Shown in pieces: positions 8,084-16,823 of a DNA stretch of 64,000 nt. How positions within the stretch are numbered: the stretch's first letter is position 1; every line of letters starts with the position of its first letter. The stretch comes from JBCBSP01 sp964561235 (GTDB lineage: Bacteria; Pseudomonadota; Alphaproteobacteria; Caulobacterales; Maricaulaceae), in contig CAZLOV010000001.1 of assembly GCA_964561235.1 (NCBI GenBank), positions 1 through 64,000 on the forward strand. The letters are read 5' to 3'. The notes under the pieces were generated by a model. That model had not been told where the DNA came from, searched no databases, and worked only from the letters and a program-made list of their open reading frames with translations. Made by a program: the position numbers and the translations under genes.

Positions 8084-10840
8084 CTAGAACAGTCCGCCGA
8101 CGCCCCCGCCGCCTGCAAGCAGGCGGTTCAGGCCCGCCTGGTAGTTGGCGATTTGCGCGGTGAGGAACGCAGGCGGCGTGCCGCCGCGCCGGCCGGGGCC
8201 GTTCTCGCCGCGCGCCAGATCCCGCAGCGCCGGATCGAGTGTCAGTTCGCGATAGGCCGCCTGGATCGTCGAGATCGCCGAGGTCAGACGCTCAAGCGCG
8301 GATTCGCGCGCCTCCAGCGTTGCAAGCGAGAGCTCGCCGGCGAGCTCGACCGCAAACACCTCCGGCGCATCCGCCGTTTCCGGCGTCTCTTCGCCGAAGC
8401 GCGCCTCACCGGTGACCGCGCCTTCAACAAGGCCGAGCGCAGCGAGGGCGTCGCGGCCGTCCTCGCCGGCGAAGAACTCAACCGTCACCCCCGGCTTCGG
8501 CTCGATGCGCAGGCGTTCGCCCTCGGCGGTGCGGCGCACGGTTGCGGCCGCGTCGAGGACGAAGGCGGCGTTCAGCTTGAAGGTCAGCGTGCGGTAGGTG
8601 TCGTCGTCCTCAAGGGTGATCTTGCGTTTGCGTCCGCCGTCCACCGATACGTAGAAGAAGTCGCCCGCCCGCGCCGACGAGCGGTCCGTCACAATGCGGC
8701 TGTCGGAAAAGACGAGTTCGCCCGTCGGCAGCCCGAAGCGGTCGAGCACGCTGTCGCCGGAGGGATCGACGGCGACAGCGGCGCCGGCCGAAAACCCGCC
8801 GCGTCCGGAAACCTGAACTGTTGACGCCAGGGCGAGCGAGGCGGCGTCAAAAACGGCGCCGAAGGCGTTGCGCTCGCCGGTCAGCGTCTCTCCCGGCAGG
8901 GCCCCGTTCGTGCGCCCGGCGATGAAGACCTGACCGCCCGAGACGGCCACATCCGTGGCCCGGTCGTCCGCATTGCTGCCGGTAAAGCTCAGCGCCTCCG
9001 CCGCGCCGCCGGCGGACAGGCGCAGCACGAACGCGTCGCGCCCGCCCGCATTCGCCGTGGTCACCGGCGCCGGTGCGAACCCCGCCCCCGCAGCGCCGGC
9101 CAGGAAGATGGCGCCGGTCTCGTCCACGGCGAGCCCGCCGATCGATCCGCCCTCCAGATCACCCAGGTCGGTGCGGAAGACGGGCGCCCCGGTTCCGTCG
9201 TCGCCCGGCGCGTACTTCGTCAGGACCGCCCGGCCGCTCTCCACCGTCGCAACCAGAAGGCCGCCGTCAGCCGCCAGCGCAAGACCGGCGACGCGCTGGT
9301 CCTCCGCTCCGCCGGCGACCTCACGGGTGAAGAGCAGCTCGCCGTCAGAACCATAAGCGCGGACATAGGCGTCCGTTCCGCCGCCGCCGCCCACGCCGGA
9401 AAAGCTCGATTGCGTCCGGCCGCCCACAAACACCACGCCGTCGGCGCCAACGGCGACGGCGTCGGCCTGATCGTCCTCAAGCCCGCCGAAGCGCCGCACG
9501 AGCTGTTCACGGCCGGCGCTGTCGAAGCGCACCAGGATCGAGTCGCTCGCGCCCAGGCCGATCGTGCCGGACAGCCCGCCGCTGATGGAGCCCACCGCGA
9601 CGATGTCGCCGTTGGGCGCTTCCGCCAGCGACAGGCCGCTTGCGTTCTCGCCCGCGCCGAGCGTGCGCGTCCACACGGGGCGGCCGGAGGTGTCGTAGCG
9701 GCGCAGCACGAGGTCGCTCTCGCCCTTGATGGCCCGGCCGTCGACAGCCGAGCCGGTGCGTCCAAGAACGTAGACGCCGCCGTCAGACGCGCGCAGGACG
9801 TCGGCGACATCAAGCGGCTGCTCCACTTCCCGGCTCACCGTCTCGCCGCGCGCGTTCTCGGTCTCGCTCAGCGCGGGATCTGCAGCAAAACGCCGTGAGA
9901 ACAGCGCATCGCCGCCGCCGTCCAGATTGACAACCTTGGTGAGCTGACCGACCGCCTCGCCATCCGGTCCCGTGGAACCGGCGATGAAGAACGCGGGCTT
10001 GGCATCCGGCGCGGAGAAGCTCAGGCGCTCCGTCAGAATGCCTTCAAATCGCAATCCGAACCGGTCGCCGGGGATCACGCCGTTTTCGTCCGGCTCGCCG
10101 ACCTCGTAACGCTCCACGCGCGTGATCACGCCGGCGGCTTCGAACTGGTCGTTGATGAGCTGGGCGACGTTGTCGAGCGTGCGCGGGAGACCGGCGTCGT
10201 CGAGCGCCTGAAGATCGATGTCGAACGGCGTGTCCGCCCCGTTCTTGCGCACGGTAATCGTGAATCGGGCGTCGCCCTGGAATGCGGGGACCGCCGAATC
10301 AAACGCGCCGTCCAGCAATGTACCGGTCTCGAAGGTGGAGCCGCCCCGGCTGATCGCCAGATCGGTCTCGGCACGCGAAAGCTGCTCGCCGCGCAGCAGC
10401 GTCACGCCTTCCAGCTCCAGGTCCTCGAAGAAGGCGCCGAGTTGCTCCACGCCTTCCTCGAAACGCGACTGGATCTGTCTGAGTTCGAAGGCGCGCGTCG
10501 TGTCCTCGCCAGCGGCCACCGCGAGCACCTGCAAGCGGCGAAGCCCCTGGTAGGCGGCGAACAAGGCCTTTTCATCCTCGCTCGCATCCAGACGGGAGAA
10601 CTCGCTGAATTCCGGATCGAAGAACACGCCGTTGGCCAGCACGGTGCGGCGGATGTCGTCGGCGGCGCGAAGCTCGCCGCGCGGATCCCAGGGCGGAAGC
10701 GCCTCGGAGCGCTGGCGCGCGTTGCCGGACTGCTGCGCGGACGCGCCGGAGGGCTGCGCGGCCAGCGTCGACAGGGAACGCTGCGCGTTGCGCGCCTGAT
10801 AAACGGCGCCCAGAAGATCGGCTCCGATGCCGATGACCAT
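8084..10840 (-). CDS. flaEY: FlaEY-type flagellar protein with central beta-propeller
   Basis: This 918-residue protein lies at the position of flaEY in the Caulobacter alpha flagellar cluster. It has no Sec signal. Residues 1-150 are helical (MVIGIGADLLGAVYQARNAQ, then a coiled coil before GVTLLRGEQ). A flagellin-IN-like beta region follows (RFTITVRKNG, about residues 185-205). Residues 330-690 contain blade-like repeats of the form (V/A)GxxxxxDxxLxRYDxxG, as in SBBP beta-propellers. A second IN-like segment (LTFKLNAAF, DALAALGLVEG) then leads to C-terminal helices ending YQAGLNRLLAG. The layout, filament-type ends around an inserted propeller, suggests export by the flagellar apparatus. Its exact role (filament assembly or regulation) is not shown here. 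Confidence 0.75.
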   Translation of the reverse strand: MVIGIGADLLGAVYQARNAQRSLSTLAAQPSGASAQQSGNARQRSEALPPWDPRGELRAADDIRRTVLANGVFFDPEFSEFSRLDASEDEKALFAAYQGLRRLQVLAVAAGEDTTRAFELRQIQSRFEEGVEQLGAFFEDLELEGVTLLRGEQLSRAETDLAISRGGSTFETGTLLDGAFDSAVPAFQGDARFTITVRKNGADTPFDIDLQALDDAGLPRTLDNVAQLINDQFEAAGVITRVERYEVGEPDENGVIPGDRFGLRFEGILTERLSFSAPDAKPAFFIAGSTGPDGEAVGQLTKVVNLDGGGDALFSRRFAADPALSETENARGETVSREVEQPLDVADVLRASDGGVYVLGRTGSAVDGRAIKGESDLVLRRYDTSGRPVWTRTLGAGENASGLSLAEAPNGDIVAVGSISGGLSGTIGLGASDSILVRFDSAGREQLVRRFGGLEDDQADAVAVGADGVVFVGGRTQSSFSGVGGGGGTDAYVRAYGSDGELLFTREVAGGAEDQRVAGLALAADGGLLVATVESGRAVLTKYAPGDDGTGAPVFRTDLGDLEGGSIGGLAVDETGAIFLAGAAGAGFAPAPVTTANAGGRDAFVLRLSAGGAAEALSFTGSNADDRATDVAVSGGQVFIAGRTNGALPGETLTGERNAFGAVFDAASLALASTVQVSGRGGFSAGAAVAVDPSGDSVLDRFGLPTGELVFSDSRIVTDRSSARAGDFFYVSVDGGRKRKITLEDDDTYRTLTFKLNAAFVLDAAATVRRTAEGERLRIEPKPGVTVEFFAGEDGRDALAALGLVEGAVTGEARFGEETPETADAPEVFAVELAGELSLATLEARESALERLTSAISTIQAAYRELTLDPALRDLARGENGPGRRGGTPPAFLTAQIANYQAGLNRLLAGGGGVGGLF

Positions 10841-10924
10841 GCCTGACCAGCCTCCGGAAAAGGGCGCAATCGCCCTGCATGAGCATGCGCCTGACGGCGG
10901 AAACGAAGCGTTAAGGCGCCCGCC

Positions 10925-11701
10925 TCAGGCGGCCAGGTCGAGGGGAACCGGCGCGCTCTGGATCGCTGCGGACGGCGCGGCGCGCGGCCCGGCGTGCATG
11001 GCGTTGATCGCGACGATGTCCGGACGGCGCAGGCACAGCGCGGCGATTTCAGCTGCGCCGGCGGATGCGGCGCGCTCGCCCATCTCGGCGAACACCGCCC
11101 GGAAGAAGGCAAGGTCCTCGGGATAGTCCAGCGTCCAGCGCAAGGTCTCCAGCCCGCCGCCCGGCCCGTTGAGATTCGCAAGCCGCCACTCAGGCCGCGT
11201 CTTCAGCCAGGGCGTTACATGCTCTCGCTCATACGGGTCACGCGCCTGGGCGTCGGCTTCAAACAGCCGGTCCGCCGAGAACACCTCCGCATCAAGTCCG
11301 TGCGGAAAGCCGGGAGGAAGCCCGTTGCCGGCATAGTCGGCCTGCGTTTCGACATACAGGTCGCGCACGGCGCCGGCGACATGCGGATCGATGAACGGAC
11401 AATCGCTCGTCACCCGCATGACGAGATCGGCTTTGACCGCGCGCGCTGCGAGAGCGTAACGCCGCAGCACGTCCTGCTCGGGGCCGCGCACGACGGTGAA
11501 GCCTCCGCGGCGCGCCTCCGCGGCGACGGGCTCGTCCGGTTCGGTGTCCGGCACCGCCGCCACCACCTCATCGACGCCGGGGATCCGCGCGCACCGGTCA
11601 AGGCAGCGCAGCAGCGCGCTCCTGGCGCCCAGCGGTTGAAGCGTCTTTCCCGGCAGCCGGGACGACCCGTAACGCGCCTGAACGATGACGGCGAAGGTCA
11701 T
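10925..11701 (-). CDS. pseF: Pseudaminic acid CMP-transferase (PseF/FlmC-like)
   Basis: PseF activates pseudaminic acid with CTP to give CMP-Pse. The 258-residue product begins MTFAVIVQARYGSSRLPGKTL, the nucleotidyltransferase motif with the RxxxxRLPGK loop (about residues 9-19). It also has RVTSDCPFIDP, the metal-binding Asp region of the SpsF/PseF family. Start 11701 is preferred over an upstream ATG because homology begins there. It reads toward flaEY (84 bp gap) and diverges from pseB. SpsF-like proteins are also called spore-coat or glycosyltransferase-like, but the Pse context favours PseF. Confidence 0.82.
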   Translation of the reverse strand: MTFAVIVQARYGSSRLPGKTLQPLGARSALLRCLDRCARIPGVDEVVAAVPDTEPDEPVAAEARRGGFTVVRGPEQDVLRRYALAARAVKADLVMRVTSDCPFIDPHVAGAVRDLYVETQADYAGNGLPPGFPHGLDAEVFSADRLFEADAQARDPYEREHVTPWLKTRPEWRLANLNGPGGGLETLRWTLDYPEDLAFFRAVFAEMGERAASAGAAEIAALCLRRPDIVAINAMHAGPRAAPSAAIQSAPVPLDLAA

Positions 11702-11749
11702 GACGAAGACCGCACAGCTGAAGCTCTGCAAACGCTCGCGCCGCCCGCC

Positions 11750-11764
11750 CTAACGGCGCGTTAA
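11750..11764. promoter_or_regulatory. CtrA-like box between pseF and pseB
   Basis: CTAA-N7-TTAA at 11750-11764 differs from the CtrA consensus by one base, and another TTAAC lies at 11782-11786. The 118-bp spacer separates the divergent pseF and pseB genes. The match is read from the sequence; regulation of the sugar pathway by CtrA is inferred. Confidence 0.5.
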
Positions 11765-11819
11765 CCGATCCCCGGCATTCGTTAACGAGAACACTTCTTT
11801 CATCCCGAAGGGCCCGTTC

Positions 11820-12926
11820 ATGAGTCAGTCCGCTTCCTCCGCCGCGCCGGCCGTCAGCGCCGCCCCGAACGGCGCGGACGATGCCGAACGCCTCTTCATC
11901 GGCCGCGACTTCCGCAATCCCCGCATCGACCTCAACGGCAAGACGGTGCTCATCACAGGCGGCACGGGATCGTTTGGTCATCACTTCGTGCGGATGGTGC
12001 TGGAGGAGTTCCGGCCCAAAAAGCTGATCGTGTTCTCGCGCGACGAGCTGAAGCAGTACGAGATGGCCCAGCGCTTCAACCCGGCCGAGCACGAGTGCCT
12101 GCGCTATTTCATCGGCGACGTGCGCGACCAGGAGCGCCTGGAGATGGCGATGCGCGGCGTCGATGTCGTGGTGCATGCAGCCGCCCTGAAGCACGTGCCG
12201 ATTGCGGAGTACAACCCGTTCGAGTGCATCAAGACGAACGTGATGGGCGCGGAGAACGTCGTGCGCGCGGCCATCAAGCGCGGCGTGCGCCAGGTTTGCG
12301 CGCTGTCCACCGACAAGGCGGCCAACCCGATCAATCTTTACGGCGCCTCCAAGCTGGCGTCGGACAAGATCTTCACCGCCGCACAGGCGATCAGCGGCGC
12401 GGACGGCCCGGTCTTCTCCGTAGTGCGTTACGGCAATGTCGTCGGATCCCGCGGCTCGGTCGTGCCGTTCTTCCGCAAGCTTGTCGAGGACGGCGCCGAT
12501 CACCTGCCGATCACCGACGAACGCATGACGCGGTTCTGGATCACGCTGACCCAGGGGGTGAATTTCGTTCTCTCCTCGCTGGCCGCCGCCAAGGGCGGCG
12601 AGATCTTCGTGCCCAAGATACCTTCCTTGAGCACGGTCGAGCTGGCGCGCGCGATCGCGCCGGATCTGCCGCACCGGATCGTCGGCATCCGGCCCGGCGA
12701 GAAGCTGCATGAAGTAATGGTGCCGGCCGACGATGCGCGTTCGACGATGGAGCTGGAAGACCGCTACATCATCCTTCCCGCGCACGACGCGGCGCTGCGG
12801 CGGAAATGGCTGGAGAGCGACGCTCGGCCCGCCCCTGAGGACTTCGCCTACTCTTCCGACGCCAATCCCGAACGTCTCGACGCGCGGGCGTTGCAGGACA
12901 TGCTGCGCGCGAAATTTGCGGGCTAG
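11820..12926 (+). CDS. pseB: UDP-GlcNAc 4,6-dehydratase (inverting), PseB/FlmA
   Basis: PseB catalyses the first step of CMP-pseudaminic acid synthesis, converting UDP-GlcNAc to the 4-keto-6-deoxy sugar with C5 inversion. The 368-residue protein has the Rossmann motif GGTGSFG (residues 47-53), STDKA with Asp165/Lys166, and the YxxxK pair Tyr174/Lys178 of short-chain dehydrogenases, plus GIRPGEKLHEVM near the C-terminus. An N-terminal extension of about 38 residues precedes the usual family start and has no methionine that would allow a shorter product. It leads the pseB-pseG-formyltransferase-pseI operon. Confidence 0.95.
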   Translation: MSQSASSAAPAVSAAPNGADDAERLFIGRDFRNPRIDLNGKTVLITGGTGSFGHHFVRMVLEEFRPKKLIVFSRDELKQYEMAQRFNPAEHECLRYFIGDVRDQERLEMAMRGVDVVVHAAALKHVPIAEYNPFECIKTNVMGAENVVRAAIKRGVRQVCALSTDKAANPINLYGASKLASDKIFTAAQAISGADGPVFSVVRYGNVVGSRGSVVPFFRKLVEDGADHLPITDERMTRFWITLTQGVNFVLSSLAAAKGGEIFVPKIPSLSTVELARAIAPDLPHRIVGIRPGEKLHEVMVPADDARSTMELEDRYIILPAHDAALRRKWLESDARPAPEDFAYSSDANPERLDARALQDMLRAKFAG

Positions 12927-12929
12927 AGC

Positions 12930-13970
12930 ATGGCCTCGCGGCGCGTCCTGTTCCGTTGCGACGCCAGCGCGGCGATCGGCGGCGGTCACGTGATGCGTTG
13001 CCTGGCGCTTGCAGAGGCCGCCGCCGCACGCGGGCTGGAGACCGCTTTCTGCGTCAATGCCGGCGCAGAAGAGGTCGCGCCCGCATTGTTGCGCCATGAC
13101 GGAGCTGTGGTGCGTGCAGCGCCGGACGGATCCGTCCGTCTGCCCGAAGACTGGGATTGGGCCGGCATCATCGTCGCCGACCAATACTCAGCAGACGCTG
13201 CAGCATTCTCCGCAATGCGCGCCCATGGCCGCTGGCTGGCGGTGATCGACGACCTAGCGGACCGTGCGCTGGACGCCGACATCGTCATCAATCCCAACCC
13301 GGCCGATGACGCATCGCGCCATGACGGCCTCATCCCGGCGAACGCCCGTGTTCTCGCGGGCGCTGATTACGCGTTGCTGCGCTCCGAGTTTGCAGCACGC
13401 CGCGAGGAAGCGCTATTGCGGCGCGCCGCAAACGTCCCGGTGCGGCGCGTTCTCGTAAGCCTCGGGCTGAGTGATGTCGGGGGCGTGACCGGCCGCGCGG
13501 TCGAAGCCGTCATGCAGGCGCTGCCCGACGCCGGGATCGACGTCGTGATCGGCGCGCAGGCGCCAAGCCGCGCCTTGCTGGAGCGGCTCGCGGCGGAGCA
13601 TGACGGCGTGTCGCTGGCGGTGGATGCTGCCGACATGGCGCAACGCTGCACAGAGGCCGGCCTCGCCGTCGGCGCGGGCGGTCAGTCGTCCCTGGAGCGC
13701 TGCACGCTCGGCCTGCCGTCGGTCACCGTCATTGTTGCGGAAAACCAGCGCCGCGCCGCCGACGCGCTCGCCCGTTGCGGCGCAACCGCGGCGCTGGACG
13801 ACGGGCCTGATCTCGCAGAAAGGCTCGCGCCGATCCTGCGAGCGCTCGGCGGCGATCCGGCCGCCCGGGAACGGATGAGCCGCGCCGCCGCGAAAATCTG
13901 CGACGGTCGCGGCGCGGTGCGCGTTGCAGAGGCGTTAGCCCTCATGGGCACAGAGGAGCGCGGCGCATGA
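12930..13970 (+). CDS. pseG: UDP-sugar hydrolase of pseudaminic acid synthesis (PseG/FlmD)
   Basis: PseG removes UDP from UDP-2,4-diacetamido-2,4,6-trideoxy-L-altrose. The 346-residue protein shows the signature start FRCDASAAIGGGHVMRCLALA (about residues 8-28), in which the His of GGGH is catalytic in the family. It is a GT-B-like fold with GAGGQSSLERCTLGLP (about residues 250-265) in the nucleotide-binding C-domain. Length is typical. It starts 3 bp after the pseB stop and overlaps the next gene by 4 bases (ATGA), so the two are probably translated together. Confidence 0.92.
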   Translation: MASRRVLFRCDASAAIGGGHVMRCLALAEAAAARGLETAFCVNAGAEEVAPALLRHDGAVVRAAPDGSVRLPEDWDWAGIIVADQYSADAAAFSAMRAHGRWLAVIDDLADRALDADIVINPNPADDASRHDGLIPANARVLAGADYALLRSEFAARREEALLRRAANVPVRRVLVSLGLSDVGGVTGRAVEAVMQALPDAGIDVVIGAQAPSRALLERLAAEHDGVSLAVDAADMAQRCTEAGLAVGAGGQSSLERCTLGLPSVTVIVAENQRRAADALARCGATAALDDGPDLAERLAPILRALGGDPAARERMSRAAAKICDGRGAVRVAEALALMGTEERGA

Positions 13971-14557
13971 ACGTGCTTGTGCTGTCGCCCTATCCTGAGC
14001 GGCTCGGCCTTGACGGGATCCGCCTCGCCGACCCGGAACACTGTGTTCTCAGCCAGGCGGAGGCCTGCCGTGCGGATTACATCGTCGTCTACGGATGGCG
14101 GAAGCTGCTTCGCGGCGCTTTGCTGTCGCGTTATCAGGGCCGGATCATAAACGTCCACATTTCCTATTTGCCCTATAACCGAGGCGCGGACCCCAACTTC
14201 TGGTCCTGGTTCGACGACACGCCGAAAGGCGTCAGCGTTCATGAAATCGACGAAGGCGTCGATACCGGTCCGGTCCTCGCCCGGGAGGCCGCCGTTTTCA
14301 AAGACGAGGCCCCTACGCTCGCCTCCACCTACGCGGATCTTCAGGCGCAGGCGCAAGCCCTCTTCCGCAAGATCTGGCCGGAATTTCTCGCCGGGAGGAT
14401 CACCCCCGAACCGCAGCCCTCGCCGGGTCCGCGCCCGCGCCGCTCGGCCGAGAAAACGCCGTGGTTCGAACAACTCAGCGCGGGCTGGAACACGCCTACG
14501 GCAGAAGTATCAGCGCTAGGGCGCGCTGCGCGCCGTGAGAAAGGACCCTTCACGTGA
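13967..14557 (+). CDS. Formyltransferase-family enzyme embedded in the Pse operon
   Basis: The 196-residue protein belongs to the 10-formyl-tetrahydrofolate-dependent formyltransferase fold (Fmt/PurN type). It has the catalytic Asn-His pair in INVHISYLPYNRGADPNFW (about residues 61-79), the following GVSVHEIDEGVDTGPVL with the catalytic Asp in DTG, and no C-terminal tRNA-binding domain. The Arg/Pro-rich tail looks disordered. It overlaps pseG and pseI by 4 bases each, so it is part of the pathway. I infer that it N-formylates an amino sugar intermediate, in the place where other bacteria use the acetyltransferase PseH. Substrate and order of steps are not shown by sequence. Confidence 0.85.
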   Translation: MNVLVLSPYPERLGLDGIRLADPEHCVLSQAEACRADYIVVYGWRKLLRGALLSRYQGRIINVHISYLPYNRGADPNFWSWFDDTPKGVSVHEIDEGVDTGPVLAREAAVFKDEAPTLASTYADLQAQAQALFRKIWPEFLAGRITPEPQPSPGPRPRRSAEKTPWFEQLSAGWNTPTAEVSALGRAARREKGPFT

Positions 14558-15624
14558 CCAAAGCCGTCAACATTGCGGGACGCACAATCTCGCCCGACCA
14601 TCCGCCCTTCATCGTCGCGGAGATGAGCGCCAATCATCTCGGCGACCTCTCACGCGCGATCGACATGATCGCGACGGCAGCGGAATGCGGCGCGGATGCG
14701 GTCAAGCTCCAGACCTACACGCCCGACACCATCACGCTTAAAAGCGACCGGCCGGAATTCCTGATCACCGGAGGCAGCTGGGCGGGGCGCACGCTGCATG
14801 ATCTCTACACCGAGGCGCAGACGCCTTTCGAATGGCACGGCCAGCTCTTCGACGCCGCCGCCAAGGCTGGGATCACGGTCTTCTCGGCGCCGTTCGATTT
14901 GACCGCGGTCGATCTTCTGCAATCCCTCGACGCGCCAGCCTACAAGATCGCGTCGCTGGAGATTGTCGACTTGCCGCTGATCAGGCGATGCGCCGCAACG
15001 GGCAAGCCGATCATCATGTCGACGGGCGCTGCGCATCTCGGGGAGATTTCAGAGGCGGTTCAGGCCGCTCGCAGCGCCGGGGCTGAGGACATCATCCTCC
15101 TGCACTGCGTCTCGGATTACCCCGCACGCTTCGAGGACGCCGATCTGCACACCATCGCGCATCTTGGAAGCGCGTTCGGAACGCTCGCGGGCCTGTCCGA
15201 CCATACCCCCGGCACCGCGGCGTCCGTCGCCGCCACGGCGCTCGGCGCGGTTCTGATCGAGAAGCATTTCACGCTGAACCGGTCGGACGGCGGGCCGGAT
15301 GCGCCCTTCTCGCTAGAGCCCGACGAACTCCGCCGGCTTGTGGAGGACACGCGCGCGGCCCACGCCGCGCTGGGCCGCGTGCGATACGACCTTGCGGGCG
15401 CGGAGAGCACCTATGTCGCCATGCGGCGCAGCCTCTACGTAACGCGGCCGATCAAGGCGGGCGAAACGCTCAGCCCCGAGAACGTGCGGTCCGTGCGACC
15501 GGGCTACGGCCTTCATCCCCGGTACTATGAAGAGGTGCTCGGCCGGCGCGCCGCGCGCGCGCTGGAGGCCGGCGAACCCCTGAGCTGGGACGCGCTCGAA
15601 CCCGCCTCGGACGCTACCGCGTGA
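14554..15624 (+). CDS. pseI: Pseudaminic acid synthase PseI (NeuB family)
   Basis: PseI condenses the 6-deoxy-altrose derivative with phosphoenolpyruvate to form pseudaminic acid. The 356-residue product has the NeuB TIM barrel (EMSANHLGDL at about residues 23-32, KLQTYTPDT, AYKIASLEI, STGAA, IEKHFTLNR) and a C-terminal SAF antifreeze-like domain (about residues 290-350, with YVTRPIKAGE). The start is GTG, set by a 4-base GTGA overlap with the formyltransferase stop and a GAAAGGA ribosome site upstream. The 3' end overlaps the convergent pseC by 11 bases. PseI rather than sialic acid synthase is chosen because of the pathway context. Confidence 0.93.
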   Translation: MTKAVNIAGRTISPDHPPFIVAEMSANHLGDLSRAIDMIATAAECGADAVKLQTYTPDTITLKSDRPEFLITGGSWAGRTLHDLYTEAQTPFEWHGQLFDAAAKAGITVFSAPFDLTAVDLLQSLDAPAYKIASLEIVDLPLIRRCAATGKPIIMSTGAAHLGEISEAVQAARSAGAEDIILLHCVSDYPARFEDADLHTIAHLGSAFGTLAGLSDHTPGTAASVAATALGAVLIEKHFTLNRSDGGPDAPFSLEPDELRRLVEDTRAAHAALGRVRYDLAGAESTYVAMRRSLYVTRPIKAGETLSPENVRSVRPGYGLHPRYYEEVLGRRAARALEAGEPLSWDALEPASDATA

Positions 15625-16789
15625 TCGCCGCTGACAGCGCATCGCAAACCCGGTCAGGGTCGTCGTCGGACATGCCGGCGAACAGCGGCAGCGAGAGCGT
15701 GCGCGCATAATAGGCCTCAGCGCCCGGGAGCCGGAGCTGCGGATTCGCCCGGGCATGCACGGGCTGGCGATAGACCGGGATGTAATGGACCTGGCTGCCG
15801 ACGCCGGCGTCCTTCAGGCGTTGCATCACCTGAGCGCGCGACACGGCGGCGGTTTCGAAATCGATCCGGACGTTCATGAGATGTCGGCAGACGCTGCGTC
15901 CTGAACCGGCGGCGGGCGGAAGCACGACGGGCGCAAGCGGCGCAAGCGCTTCGGCATATCGCGCCGCAAGCGCGCGGCGCCGCTTGATGAAGGCGGGAAG
16001 GCGGGCGAGCTGGCTTCGGCCGAGCGCGGCGTGCAGGTCGGACAGGCGGTGGTTCCAGCCGATCTCGGTCATCTCGTGCCACCAGGGCTCCTGGGCGCCC
16101 TGCGCGCGCGTGAAAAGGGCGGGATCGCGCTCGATGCCGTGACTGCGCCGGCGGCGCATGCGCGCATCAAGGTCCGGATCCGGCGTCGTGATCATGCCGC
16201 CCTCTCCGCACGCGATCGTCTTGACCGGGTGGAAGGAGAAAGTGGCCGCATCACACAGGCGGTTCCCGCCGATCAAGGCGCCGGCGGCGTCTGTCGAGCC
16301 GAGCGCATGGCAACTGTCCTCGACGATCTTCAGATCGCGGGCGCGCGCGATCTCCGCGATCGCGTCCATGTCGCACACCTCGCCTGCAAGGTGGACGGGA
16401 AGCACCGCACGGGCCGCATCGCCCGCGCGCAACAGAGCGGCCTTGAAGGTCTCCGGCGTCATGAGGCCGGTATCGGGATCGACGTCGGCGAAGACGACCT
16501 GCGCGCCGCAATAGAGTGCCGCATTGGCGGTGGCCATGAAGGTGATTGCCGGGACGATGCAGACATCGCCCGCGCCTACGCCGAGCGCGTCCAGCGCGAG
16601 ATGAAGGGCCGCTGTACCGTTGGCGCACGCCACGGCATGGCGCGCGCCGCAGAACGCGGCGAACTCGTTTTCAAAGGCAGGAACCTCGGGGCCGGTGGTG
16701 AGCAGACCCGAGCCAAGCGCGCGAAGCACCGCCTCGCGATCGGTGTCGTCGATCTCCTGGCGCCCGTAGGGAAGAAAGGGCCGCTCCAT
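15614..16789 (-). CDS. pseC: Pse pathway aminotransferase PseC/FlmB
   Basis: PseC is a PLP-dependent DegT/DnrJ/EryC1-family aminotransferase that places the 4-amino group on the sugar. The 391-residue protein carries CANGTAALHLAL (about residues 55-66), the PLP-binding Asp in VEDSCHALGS, and the Schiff-base lysine Lys190 in FSFHPVKTIACGEGG. The start LPYGRQEI is typical of the PseC subfamily. It is convergent with pseI and reads away from the methylase gene, which lies 34 bp upstream on the same strand. Confidence 0.93.
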   Translation of the reverse strand: MERPFLPYGRQEIDDTDREAVLRALGSGLLTTGPEVPAFENEFAAFCGARHAVACANGTAALHLALDALGVGAGDVCIVPAITFMATANAALYCGAQVVFADVDPDTGLMTPETFKAALLRAGDAARAVLPVHLAGEVCDMDAIAEIARARDLKIVEDSCHALGSTDAAGALIGGNRLCDAATFSFHPVKTIACGEGGMITTPDPDLDARMRRRRSHGIERDPALFTRAQGAQEPWWHEMTEIGWNHRLSDLHAALGRSQLARLPAFIKRRRALAARYAEALAPLAPVVLPPAAGSGRSVCRHLMNVRIDFETAAVSRAQVMQRLKDAGVGSQVHYIPVYRQPVHARANPQLRLPGAEAYYARTLSLPLFAGMSDDDPDRVCDALSAAITR

Positions 16790-16823
16790 GACGCGGTCTC
16801 CGCAGGCTTGCGCCGGAACGGCG

